In this document: one piece after another, positions 24,730-32,862 of the stretch | Layout of the letters: each line of letters opens with the position of its first letter | Position numbering within the stretch: the first letter of the stretch is position 1 | Assembly (NCBI GenBank): GCA_049513695.1 | Contig: JBEKVW010000005.1 | Coordinates: forward strand, 1 to 40,968 | Reading direction: 5' to 3' | Origin: UBA1162 sp049513695 | GTDB taxonomy: Bacteria > Chloroflexota > Dehalococcoidia > GIF9 > UBA5629 | DNA: 40,968 nucleotides | The notes under the pieces: model-generated | The model's database searches: none | What the model was told of the DNA's origin: nothing | What the model saw: only the letters and a program-made list of their open reading frames with translations | Made by a program: the position numbers and the translations under genes

Positions 24730-25923
24730 ATGCCCGGAGCTTTATCAGGTATCCGCGTTGCGGACTTCAGCCGGATGTACGCCGGCCCGTTTTGTTCAAT
24801 GATTTTACGTGAGCTGGGGGCGGAAGTTATCAAAGTGGAGTTCCGGGAGAGCGGGGATGCCTGCCGGACGATTCCTCCCATCACCGATGCCGGCGAGGGT
24901 TACACGTTTTCTATGCTCAACCGCGGCAAAAAGAGTATCACGCTGGAGCTGAAAACTGAAGAGGGCCAAAAGATAGCACGTGAGCTGATCGCAAAATGCG
25001 ATGTTTTACTGGAAAACTTCAAGCCTGGCGCAATGGACAGGCTGGGGTTGGGCTGGGACGATGTCAAAAAAATAAATCCGGGGCTTATTTATGCTTCACT
25101 TTCGGGGTTTGGACAGACCGGCCCTTATGCCCACAAACCGGCCTTCGACATGGTGGCGCAGGCCATGGGCGGCCTGATGAGTGTAACGGGTTTTCCCGAA
25201 AATCCGCCTACCAAGTGTGGGCCCCCTATTGCCGACCTTGGCGGCGGTGCATATACTGTTATCGGAATACTGGCGGCGCTTCAGCATAGACATAGCACCG
25301 GCGTCGGCCAGCATGTGGATATCTCACTGCAGGACTTCGTCTGGGCCACGACAGCCGTTGAATCGCTGGCTGCCTATGCTCTCACGGGCAATCCCCCGGG
25401 CAGAATCGGCAATATGCATCCCGGCATCGTGCCCTGGAATGTTTACCAGGCCCGGGACGGCTATGTAGTCCTCTGCATCCTGACCATAGGGCACTGGCAA
25501 AAATTCAGTCGGATCATTGGCAGAGCAGACCTGGTGGAAGACCCGGATCAGTGTGCCATGGTCTTGCGTGTGGGCAGGCGGGTGGAGCTGGATGGCATTG
25601 TGGCCGCCTGGGTGAAAGATAGGACCGTAGCCGAAATAGTGCAGATGATGGATGAAGCGGAATTGCCCTGCTCTCCCGTTCTGGATACAGCCCAGATGGT
25701 GAATGACCCGCATATGAAAAGCAGGGAGATGACGGTGGAGGTCGAACAGATGATTTCCGGCCCGCTTAAGATGCCGGGGACGGTTTTTAAATTGTCCGAG
25801 ACCCCGGGCGATCCTTTTAACCCCGCCCCTTTTTTGGGCGAGCATAACAGCGAAGTCTATACGGAGCTGCTGGGATATAGCGAGGAGAAGCTGGGCGAGT
25901 TGATGGATGCGGAGATTGTCTAG
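24730..25923 (+). CDS. Class III (CaiB/BaiF) acyl-CoA transferase
   Basis: Family III CoA-transferases move CoA between carboxylic acids through an aspartyl-CoA intermediate. The 397-residue product has GIRVADFSRMYAGPF, LGAEVIKVEFRESGD, NRGKKSITLELK, DVLLENFKPGAMDRLGLG and GPPIADLGGG, where Asp169 is the expected catalytic residue. DGYVVLCILTIGHWQKF and LPCSPVLDTAQMVNDPHMKS complete the pattern. The ATG follows AAGGAG. The gene is a plus-strand insertion in the minus-strand hydrogenase region, has its own promoter and operator, and its end overlaps hypF tail to tail by 4 bases. The substrate pair is unknown. Confidence 0.9.
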   Translation: MPGALSGIRVADFSRMYAGPFCSMILRELGAEVIKVEFRESGDACRTIPPITDAGEGYTFSMLNRGKKSITLELKTEEGQKIARELIAKCDVLLENFKPGAMDRLGLGWDDVKKINPGLIYASLSGFGQTGPYAHKPAFDMVAQAMGGLMSVTGFPENPPTKCGPPIADLGGGAYTVIGILAALQHRHSTGVGQHVDISLQDFVWATTAVESLAAYALTGNPPGRIGNMHPGIVPWNVYQARDGYVVLCILTIGHWQKFSRIIGRADLVEDPDQCAMVLRVGRRVELDGIVAAWVKDRTVAEIVQMMDEAELPCSPVLDTAQMVNDPHMKSREMTVEVEQMISGPLKMPGTVFKLSETPGDPFNPAPFLGEHNSEVYTELLGYSEEKLGELMDAEIV

Positions 25924-28214
25924 ATAGCGCCGGCTATCGTCGCCTGTCCCAGTGAGACTCCGCCGTCGTTGCAGGGCACCTGTTTATGCACGAGCACGTT
26001 GAAACCCGCCGCCCTGAGCTCCTCCAACGTTTTAATTAGCAGCAGGCGGTTCTGGTAACAGCCGCCGCTCAGCGCCACCGCGTTCAGTCCCGATTGAGCT
26101 TTTATTTTGAGGCAGACGTTGAGTGTCATGGCCGCCACCGTATTGTGGAACCTCATGCCCACCACCTGAGGGGGGCAACCCTTAAGCAGGTCATCCAGTA
26201 TAGCTGCCACCAGCTCGTGGAGCAGGATGATTGTATAGCTTTCATCCCCCGTCGTTAAGAAAGGATATGTGCCTTTTTCGTGTTCCGCTTCATAGGACTT
26301 CATCTCCATCTCTATAGCCGCCTGGGCTTCATAATCGATGGCTGATCGTATGCCTGCCATAGCCGAGACGGCATCGAACAGTCTGCCCATGCTGGATGTG
26401 AGAGGCGAATTCAGGCCTGACTCCAGCTGTTTTTGTACCAGGTCCAACTCGACCCGGTCGAACCCTTTGAGAAATCCCAGCCTGCCGTCCAATGCGCCAT
26501 ATCCGAGGAGCGCTATGATATAGCCCGCAGCTATACGCACAGGCTTCTTGATGGCCAGCGAGCCTCCCGGAAGCGGCAGGTATTCGAGCTGGCCGGCGCG
26601 CCTGAAGCCTTTAGCATCGGCAATTAGGAATTCCCCGCCCCAGATATGCCCGTCGCTGCCGTAGCCGGTGCCGTCGAAGGCGACGCCGATGACAGGCCCC
26701 GCCGCCGCATTGTCGGCCAGGCAGGAGGCTCTATGCGCATGGTGGTGCTGTACGGGAACTGCCTTAAGCCCGCCTTTTTCAACCTGCTCCACAGCATATT
26801 TTGTCGGCAGATACTCGGGATGCATATCGTAGGCTATGATCTCCGGTTGTATACGGAAAAGCCGTTTGTACAGATCGATGGTCCTCTCGTAGTGTTCAAT
26901 GGTCTCCATATTTTCCATATCGCCCATATGCTGGCTGACGAAGGCGTGGTCGTCCCTGGTGAGGCAGAAGGTGTTCTTCTCCTCGGCGCCGCAGGCCAGG
27001 ATTTGTGGGGACTGATGAGTGAGGTGAATGGGATAGGGGGCATAGCCCCTGGCCCTGCGCAATATCTGCGGCGTTTCATTCACTACCATGGTCACGCTGT
27101 CGTCGTAGGTCGAATATATCTCGCGGTTATGCATCAGGAAATAGTCTGTGATAGCTACCAATCTCTGTAGCGCCTCGTTATTCTGACCGGCGATAGGCTC
27201 TTCGCTGAGGTTGCCGCTGGTCATAACCAGGGGCAGGCCTGCTTCCCGCATTATGAGGTGATGCAGCGGCGTATAGGGCAGCATAACTCCCAGGTATTTG
27301 AGGCCGGGTCCGACCTCCTTACAAATTGAGGATTCAGGCTTCCATTTCAACAGTACGATGGGGCTCTGGGGAGATTTGAGCAGTTTTTCCTCCGGCTGTG
27401 TAATTTCGCAGTGCCTGCGTGCTTCATCGATATCCCTGAGCATGATAGCGAAGGGCTTGGACGGCCGCCTTTTGCGCTGCCGTAGCAGCGTTACAGAACC
27501 GGCGTTTTCGGCGTTACAGGCCAGCAGAAAGCCTCCCAGGCCCTTGATGGCAATGACGCTGCCTTCCTGCAGTAAAGATGCTGTTTTTTTGATGATGTCA
27601 TCGTAACCAACTTGCTGGCCCTTGTTATCGACAAGCTCAAGCTGTGGGCCGCAGACCGGGCAGGCGTTGGGCTGGGCGTGGAAGCGACGGTCCAGCGGGT
27701 CTTTATATTCACGCTGGCAGTCCGGGCACATCTTGAAGACCGACATGGTGGTGAGCGGGCGGTCGTAGGGGATGTCCTTGATGATAGTGAAACGCGGCCC
27801 GCAGTTGGTGCAGTTGGTGAAAGGATAGTGCCAGCGACGGTTGCCCGCCGTAAAGATGTCCTCCATGCATGGTTTGCAGGTGGCGATGTCCGGAGAAACA
27901 AGCTGGTATTTGCCGGGCTGGGCTACACTGTGTCGTATCTCGAAAGCCCTGTACCCGGAGGGCACATCGAAGCTTACGGATACGCTCTCTATTTGTGCCA
28001 GGGGCGGGGCCTTATGCTCCAGGTCGGATATGAAAAGATCGAGGGTTTTCCTATCTCCCTCGACCTCGATCTTTACATCTTCCGAGGTGTTGCAGACCCA
28101 GCCGTTAAGCCGGTGTTTTTTCGCCAGCCCGTATACGAAGGGACGGAAGCCGACTCCCTGCACCACGCCCTTTGCGCTGATACGGGCAAGCTCTTTCTTT
28201 GCGCTATTAGCCAT
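25920..28214 (-). CDS. hypF: Carbamoyltransferase HypF
   Basis: HypF makes carbamoyl-AMP from carbamoyl phosphate and transfers the carbamoyl to HypE. Domains in order are acylphosphatase (GVVQGVGFRPFVYGLA), two zinc fingers with CKPC, CTNCG, CPDC and CPVCG, a YrdC-like domain (AIKGLGGFLLACNAEN, RPSKPFAIML), and a Kae1-like domain with VQHHHAHRASCLADN and VAFDGTGYGSDGHIWGGEF. The end VALSGGCYQN and NDGGVSLGQA are typical. I choose ATG at 28214 (MANSAKKEL); an upstream TTG at 28238 adds eight residues, and neither has a clear ribosome site. It lies just downstream of the ferritin-like gene with a 78-base gap. Confidence 0.94.
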   Translation of the reverse strand: MANSAKKELARISAKGVVQGVGFRPFVYGLAKKHRLNGWVCNTSEDVKIEVEGDRKTLDLFISDLEHKAPPLAQIESVSVSFDVPSGYRAFEIRHSVAQPGKYQLVSPDIATCKPCMEDIFTAGNRRWHYPFTNCTNCGPRFTIIKDIPYDRPLTTMSVFKMCPDCQREYKDPLDRRFHAQPNACPVCGPQLELVDNKGQQVGYDDIIKKTASLLQEGSVIAIKGLGGFLLACNAENAGSVTLLRQRKRRPSKPFAIMLRDIDEARRHCEITQPEEKLLKSPQSPIVLLKWKPESSICKEVGPGLKYLGVMLPYTPLHHLIMREAGLPLVMTSGNLSEEPIAGQNNEALQRLVAITDYFLMHNREIYSTYDDSVTMVVNETPQILRRARGYAPYPIHLTHQSPQILACGAEEKNTFCLTRDDHAFVSQHMGDMENMETIEHYERTIDLYKRLFRIQPEIIAYDMHPEYLPTKYAVEQVEKGGLKAVPVQHHHAHRASCLADNAAAGPVIGVAFDGTGYGSDGHIWGGEFLIADAKGFRRAGQLEYLPLPGGSLAIKKPVRIAAGYIIALLGYGALDGRLGFLKGFDRVELDLVQKQLESGLNSPLTSSMGRLFDAVSAMAGIRSAIDYEAQAAIEMEMKSYEAEHEKGTYPFLTTGDESYTIILLHELVAAILDDLLKGCPPQVVGMRFHNTVAAMTLNVCLKIKAQSGLNAVALSGGCYQNRLLLIKTLEELRAAGFNVLVHKQVPCNDGGVSLGQATIAGAI

Positions 28215-28292
28215 GGGTTCAACCGAATTGTACTTCAAGGCGTAGGTGCGGGCAAGGAAGCGATTGGCCTCAGGTGAACTGCCGATTATCGA

Positions 28293-28712
28293 TTAGCTTT
28301 TGCCCTGGTCCAATAGTGCGAGGATGGAAGCTACGAGCTTTATATGCTCTTTTTCCTGCCGGGCAATCAGCTCTAATTTAACTTTGAGCGATGCGTCGGC
28401 TACCATGTTTGCACTTTCAGTGTGCAGTTTGAGCGCCATTTTTTCCTTTTCCATTTGCACCATGAAGATTTTTTTCAGGTCCATTTCTTGCGGGGCAGGT
28501 TCGAAGTCCCATTGAGGCGTTCCTCCCAGACCGGTGATGGCATCAGCCAGTGTATCCGCATGTTTGATCGACACAACGCCCAGCGTATTGACCATCTTTT
28601 TTATCTCGGGGTCCCGGATGGCGCTGTTTATCAAAGGATAGTGTATTATCATCGAGTATTCGAGCTTCAAGGATTCGTTGAGGGTTTCGAGCAGCCTGAC
28701 CTTGTTCTCCAT
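28293..28712 (-). CDS. Ferritin-like four-helix protein
   Basis: The 139-residue protein is all-helical. Its carboxylate and histidine residues are spaced as in the ferritin/bacterioferritin/Dps-like diiron superfamily: LEYSMIIHYP in helix 1, SIKHADTLADAI in helix 2, MEKEKMALKLHTE in helix 3 and RQEKEHIKLV in helix 4. This suggests a diiron site for iron storage or peroxide and oxygen detoxification, reasonable beside oxygen-sensitive hydrogenases. It lacks a rubredoxin domain and so is not a full rubrerythrin. The ATG follows GGAGGTGAAGGATT. A strong terminator lies upstream, so it starts a new transcript, perhaps including hypF. Confidence 0.75.
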   Translation of the reverse strand: MENKVRLLETLNESLKLEYSMIIHYPLINSAIRDPEIKKMVNTLGVVSIKHADTLADAITGLGGTPQWDFEPAPQEMDLKKIFMVQMEKEKMALKLHTESANMVADASLKVKLELIARQEKEHIKLVASILALLDQGKS

Positions 28713-28779
28713 AATCCTTCACCTCCGAGTGTTATAAGTAGATTATACAGTCACTTGAGAATATTACAAAGGCTGAAAT

Positions 28780-28808
28780 AAAAAAGGCGGGGCATTTGCC
28801 CCGCCTTT
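28780..28808 (-). terminator. Intrinsic terminator of the hydrogenase operon
   Basis: On the minus strand AAAGGCGGGGC pairs with GCCCCGCCTTT (11 pairs) around a 4-base loop, followed by a run of T (seen as A at 28780-28785). It lies 20 bases beyond the hydA stop and would end the hydBGDA transcript. Confidence 0.85.
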
Positions 28809-28827
28809 GTGTCACTGCAACACTTGA

Positions 28828-30123
28828 TTACTTGAAGTTCACATCCAGCATGTGGGTGGAGCAGGAAACGCAGGGGTCGTAGGCCCTGACCAGCATCTCC
28901 ATGGTAAGCTTGATCTTCTCTTGCGGCTGGTCGATGATCTCGGGCAGCAGTTTTTCGAAGTCATGCTGGATGCTGTTGTGGTTCTCGTTGGTGGGGATGA
29001 TGATATTGGCGGCGATGAGCTTGCCGTCATCGTCGAAGGTGTAATCGTGGAACAGGATGCCCCTGGGAGCTTCAACGGCGCCCACGCCGCGGCCGGCTTT
29101 GACCTTGACCTCGGGCGTTTCCTGCTTGATCCCTTTGCTGAGCAGCTTGTCCAGAATCATGATGCTGTTCTCGACGACATGCATAGTCTCAACCAGTTGT
29201 GCAGCGCTGATGAGGAAGGGGTTATAGCAGGGAGCCTTCAAACCCAGGTCCTGCGCCACTTTCTTGGCCTTGGGGTGCAGCTTTTCGTGGTTGATATTAA
29301 AGCGGGCCAGCGCACCCACCTGGTAAGAGTCCCTCATGTGCTTGGTGAACTTGGCGGTTGACCAGGGTACGCAGAACTCGTTCGTTACCTTAAGGTAATC
29401 GTTTACCGGCGCCGGCTTGGTGTCGCTGGAGCCGATCTGCCCGCCCACGAAGGCATACTCGTTGGGTTTGGTCAATGCAATATACTCGGTCTCACGCACG
29501 AAATCGGGGAACTTGAGAGTCTTGAAAAGTTCCACGGTGGTGACCATGTCTTTCATCACCCAGCCCTCGAGCTCGTCCTTGATGCCCTTGAGCTGTTCCT
29601 CGGTCGGCAGCTTGACGAATCCGCCGGCAACCTGCGACAGCGGGTGCGTCTTGCGGCCGCAGAGAACGTCCGCCCAGTTGTTGCCGAATTTCTTAAGTCT
29701 TAATGCCCTGAGGACGACGTCGGTGTGAGTGGCGGCCAGCGGAATGACGCTGCCCACGCCGAAGAAATCGGGCGCCACCAGGAAGTAGGTGTGCAATATG
29801 TGGCTGGTCAGCGTTTCGGCGTCGAACAGCAGGTCGCGCAGAAGCTTGGCCTGCTCGGTGAGCTTGACTCCGAAGGCAGCCTCTGCGGCCTCGATGGAGG
29901 CGGTGGCGTGCGCCACGGCGCAGATGCCGCAGATGCGGGGGGCGATGAAATTAACGTCTGAATAGCTCAGCCCGCGTAGCATGGACTCGAAGAAGCGGGG
30001 GGACTCGGGGACTTCCCATTTGACCTCTTCGATCTTGCCATCCTTGGCATTGACAATGATATTGCCGTGGCCCTCGATGCGGGCGACGTGATGGACTTTA
30101 AAATTCACGTTGGCTGTTGTCAT
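28828..30123 (-). CDS. hydA: [NiFe]-hydrogenase large subunit, group 3b (sulfhydrogenase alpha type)
   Basis: The 431-residue catalytic subunit carries both nickel-iron binding motifs, RICGIC with C65 and C68, and DPCVSCSTH with C418, C421 and H424. ARIEGHGNIIV and AVEAPRGILFHDY are further markers. Only seven residues (MLDVNFK) follow the histidine, a short cleavable tail as I recall for group 3b enzymes. It is the last gene of hydBGDA, in the same order as the Pyrococcus sulfhydrogenase operon, which couples H2 to NADP(H) and sulfur reduction. The ATG overlaps the hydD stop in ATGA. No twin-arginine signal is seen, so the enzyme is cytoplasmic. Confidence 0.93.
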   Translation of the reverse strand: MTTANVNFKVHHVARIEGHGNIIVNAKDGKIEEVKWEVPESPRFFESMLRGLSYSDVNFIAPRICGICAVAHATASIEAAEAAFGVKLTEQAKLLRDLLFDAETLTSHILHTYFLVAPDFFGVGSVIPLAATHTDVVLRALRLKKFGNNWADVLCGRKTHPLSQVAGGFVKLPTEEQLKGIKDELEGWVMKDMVTTVELFKTLKFPDFVRETEYIALTKPNEYAFVGGQIGSSDTKPAPVNDYLKVTNEFCVPWSTAKFTKHMRDSYQVGALARFNINHEKLHPKAKKVAQDLGLKAPCYNPFLISAAQLVETMHVVENSIMILDKLLSKGIKQETPEVKVKAGRGVGAVEAPRGILFHDYTFDDDGKLIAANIIIPTNENHNSIQHDFEKLLPEIIDQPQEKIKLTMEMLVRAYDPCVSCSTHMLDVNFK

Positions 30124-30860
30124 GATTTAGCTACCTCCAGTGTTCCGTTGAAGATGCGGTATTTGCCCAGGATGTCATTGACGGTCAGGTTATACCTGGC
30201 CAGCAGCTCCTTTTCAGCGTTAAGGTTGGGCTCATCCACCAGAGCACGGCAGCCCCAGCAGTGGCGCCCGCCATTGACGCAGATGGAGTTGCAGCCGCCC
30301 CTGGTTACCGGGCCGAAGCAGGTCTGGCCTTTCTCGTAAACGCATATATTCTCGTTCAGCTTACATTCCACGCACACCGGGTCATGGTAAAGCTCGAACT
30401 TCTTGCCGGTCAATAAGCACTTGACCAGCCGGATGACCTCGCCCCTGATGGGCGGGCAGCCGTGGATGAAAAAGTCCACCGGCACTACCGAATGCACTGG
30501 CCTGGCCGGTATGGTCTTGTACCACTTGGCGTTCTCGCCGTAGACCAGTTTGAGGTTCTCTTCCATGGTATAGAAGTTCTTGAGGGCGTTGACGCCGGCC
30601 GTGCAGGCGCAGGCGCCCAGCGATACCAGTATCTTGGCGTTGTTGCGGATGCCCTGTATCCTCTCGATCTCTTTCTCGGTGGTTATGCTACCCTCGATGA
30701 AGGCGATATCGTAGTTGTCGGAATGGTCGGAGCTGGCCTCGCGGAACTCGACAATATCTACTACGTTGATCAGGTCTACGATCTCCAGGTTGAAGTTGAG
30801 CACTTCAAGCTGGCATCCTTCGCAGCCCGTAAAATCGAAGAAAGCGACTCTCGGTTTCAT
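30120..30860 (-). CDS. hydD: [NiFe]-hydrogenase small subunit, group 3b (delta type)
   Basis: The 246-residue small subunit holds the iron-sulfur relay. The proximal cluster ligands are in FTGCEGCQLEV, GACACTAGVNAL and FFIHGCPPIRGEV. A C-terminal ferredoxin-like region (CVECKLNENICV, CFGPVTRGGC, CVNGGRHCWGC) carries the others. The absence of a twin-arginine signal fits a cytoplasmic group 3 enzyme. The ATG follows AAGGAGG. It lies between the flavin subunit and the large subunit and overlaps the latter by 4 bases. Confidence 0.92.
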   Translation of the reverse strand: MKPRVAFFDFTGCEGCQLEVLNFNLEIVDLINVVDIVEFREASSDHSDNYDIAFIEGSITTEKEIERIQGIRNNAKILVSLGACACTAGVNALKNFYTMEENLKLVYGENAKWYKTIPARPVHSVVPVDFFIHGCPPIRGEVIRLVKCLLTGKKFELYHDPVCVECKLNENICVYEKGQTCFGPVTRGGCNSICVNGGRHCWGCRALVDEPNLNAEKELLARYNLTVNDILGKYRIFNGTLEVAKS

Positions 30861-31703
30861 TTATACTGCCTCCTTTAATGACTTGACCTGTGCGTAAGTG
30901 AAGACGGGCCCCTCCTGGCAGCAGTATAGCCCGTTGATCTGGCAGTGGCCGCATTTGCCCACGCCGCATTTCATCCTTCGCTCCAGCGACATGATGATAT
31001 GGTCGTCCGCCAGCCCTTTCTTAAGGCATTCGGCGATGACGAAGCGGTACATGATGGGCGGGCCCACCACGATGGCGTAAGTCCTGGCGGGGTCGAACGA
31101 GACCTTGGGGAAAAGCGTGGTGATGACGCCGACATTGCCCGTCCATGAATCGTCGGCGCACCTGTCGACAGTCTCCAGGAAGCACATATCCTTGCAGGTA
31201 TTCCACTGCGCAAGCTGGCCGATAAAGAGTCTCTCCTGCGGAGAGCGGCAGCCGAAAAGCGTGTTGACCTCGCCGAAGTCCTTGCGGTTGTCCAGAACAT
31301 AGTTGATCAGCGAGCGCAGGGGGAAGAGGCCGATGCCGCCGGCTACGAAGAGGATATCCTTGCCTTTGAGGGTCTGGATGGGGAAGCCGTTGCCGAAAGG
31401 TCCCCTGATGCCTACTTTGGCGCCCTTGCTAAGGCTGTGCAGTTTGTTGGTCACGCTGCCGGTGGCCCTGACAGCCAGCTCGAAAGAGCCCTTGTGGGTG
31501 GGGGATGAGGTTACGGAGATCGGCGCTTCGCCGACACCGAAGATCGATATTTCAACGAACTGGCCGGGCATTTGCCCCAGCTCCTTGCCGTCGTCGAATT
31601 TGAACTCAAATACTTTCTCCCGGTCGCTGAGCGCTTCAATGCGGATGAGCTCGGCTATACGGGGCAGATAAATCGACTGTTTGGCCGAAAGCTGCATTAC
31701 CAT
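30861..31703 (-). CDS. hydG: Hydrogenase NAD(P)-binding flavin subunit (gamma)
   Basis: The 280-residue protein is of the ferredoxin-NADP reductase/dihydroorotate-dehydrogenase-K type. It has an FAD-binding barrel with MPGQFVEISIFGVGEAPISV, a nucleotide-binding domain with FVAGGIGLFPLRSLINYVL, and a C-terminal [2Fe-2S] motif CGVGKCGHCQINGLYCC. In group 3b hydrogenases it passes electrons between the clusters and NADP(H). The ATG at 31703 follows AAGGAGG, and the gene abuts hydB with no spacing. Confidence 0.92.
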   Translation of the reverse strand: MVMQLSAKQSIYLPRIAELIRIEALSDREKVFEFKFDDGKELGQMPGQFVEISIFGVGEAPISVTSSPTHKGSFELAVRATGSVTNKLHSLSKGAKVGIRGPFGNGFPIQTLKGKDILFVAGGIGLFPLRSLINYVLDNRKDFGEVNTLFGCRSPQERLFIGQLAQWNTCKDMCFLETVDRCADDSWTGNVGVITTLFPKVSFDPARTYAIVVGPPIMYRFVIAECLKKGLADDHIIMSLERRMKCGVGKCGHCQINGLYCCQEGPVFTYAQVKSLKEAV

Positions 31704-32738
31704 TTACTTTGCCTCCTTGATCAGATTGAAGGTCTCGGCCGGGCTGGCAATCTGTGCCAGGCAGGCGATAGCGCATCTGCCGCAGCCCACGCAGCCCAGG
31801 TACTTGTATCTTTCCAGCAGGTACTTGCCCTTGCGGTACATGCGGTGGCGGAACCTCTGCTCTTTGTGCTCGCGGAAGTTCTCCCCGCTGGCCACCTTGG
31901 CAAACTCGCGGAGCATGCAGGCGTCCCAGCGGCGGTAGCGTTCGCCTCCCTTGAGGTTGAGCGCCGGGTCGTCCTGTACATCGAAGCACACGCAGGTGGG
32001 GCAGACCATCACGCAGGAGCCGCAGCTGAAACAGGTGGCCGCCTTATCGTTGAAGACCTTGCTCTCCCAGTTGGCGTCGAGCAGGGCGGGTATCTCGGTC
32101 GCTTTCATCTTGAGGGTAACCTGGTATTTTTTGAGGGCGTCCATGCGCACGTTGTCACGTTTCTCCAGGTCGGCGGCTGTCGCCTCTTTGGTTTTGGCTT
32201 TTTTGATCATGCTGTCGCCTTTGGTGGTTCCGACGGTGACGAAATAATCACTGCCGATGTCGGTGAGCATGAGGTCGAAGCCTTCGTCGGTGACGGCCGT
32301 CCCCATGCTGGCTGCGAAAGCCTTGGGATTGGGGGTCAGGCAATCCACGCCGATGATGACCGAGTTTTTCCTCTTCATCAGAAGATTGGCGTCAGGATTG
32401 GCGCCGCCGTAGACGGCGTCGAAGAGCAGGAGACCCCTGATGTCGAAGGGGTGGACGCCGATCAGGCACATGGCCTTCTCATTGACCACAGGCTCGACTT
32501 TGGGGGTTGCGCCTAACTCGTACTTCAGTACCGTTTCTATCTGCGGGAAGAAGTACTTTTTGGGCGGCAGCAGGGCTATGTCATAATCAAGGCGCATCTC
32601 GGCGGCGTTTTTCAACGGGCCGAAATTGAATTTACTGTCCTTGGCCTTGATGCCGATCACTTCCCCGGCAGCCTTCGTTTTGATCAGATCATCCACGAAG
32701 CTGGCCAGGTCTTTTTTGGAAATCACCCGGTTCTGCAT
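31704..32738 (-). CDS. hydB: Hydrogenase 4Fe-4S subunit (beta)
   Basis: The protein carries two [4Fe-4S] cluster motifs near the C-terminus, CFSCGSCVMVCPTC and CVGCGRCAIACLA, typical of the sulfhydrogenase beta subunit and the related anaerobic sulfite reductase A. The N-terminal part has CLIGVHPFDIRGLLLFDAVY, also typical. I place the start at ATG 32738, six bases after AAGGAG; a TTG at 32744 would give two extra residues. It is the first gene of hydBGDA and is separated from mvhA by 124 bases that include a palindrome. Confidence 0.9.
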   Translation of the reverse strand: MQNRVISKKDLASFVDDLIKTKAAGEVIGIKAKDSKFNFGPLKNAAEMRLDYDIALLPPKKYFFPQIETVLKYELGATPKVEPVVNEKAMCLIGVHPFDIRGLLLFDAVYGGANPDANLLMKRKNSVIIGVDCLTPNPKAFAASMGTAVTDEGFDLMLTDIGSDYFVTVGTTKGDSMIKKAKTKEATAADLEKRDNVRMDALKKYQVTLKMKATEIPALLDANWESKVFNDKAATCFSCGSCVMVCPTCVCFDVQDDPALNLKGGERYRRWDACMLREFAKVASGENFREHKEQRFRHRMYRKGKYLLERYKYLGCVGCGRCAIACLAQIASPAETFNLIKEAK

Positions 32739-32786
32739 AAACAACTCCTTCAGGTTATTTTATTTTTTCCACATAAGGCTATGCAG

Positions 32787-32800
32787 CATATTTAAATATG
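32787..32800. promoter_or_regulatory. Palindrome upstream of hydB
   Basis: CATATTTAAATATG is a perfect 14-base palindrome in the AT-rich gap between mvhA and hydB, about 50 bases before the hydB start. It may be an operator or just AT-rich promoter DNA. Confidence 0.3.
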
Positions 32801-32862
32801 TTCATAAATAGGTGCCGGATATGTACAGTAAACCTATTCAGTTAAAAGCTCTTTTAAAAAGT

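Noticed and set aside
31572..32516. Long plus-strand frame of 314 codons opposite hydG and hydB
   Set aside because: It is the antisense shadow of genes with clear iron-sulfur and flavin motifs, and its product has no recognisable pattern or ribosome site.
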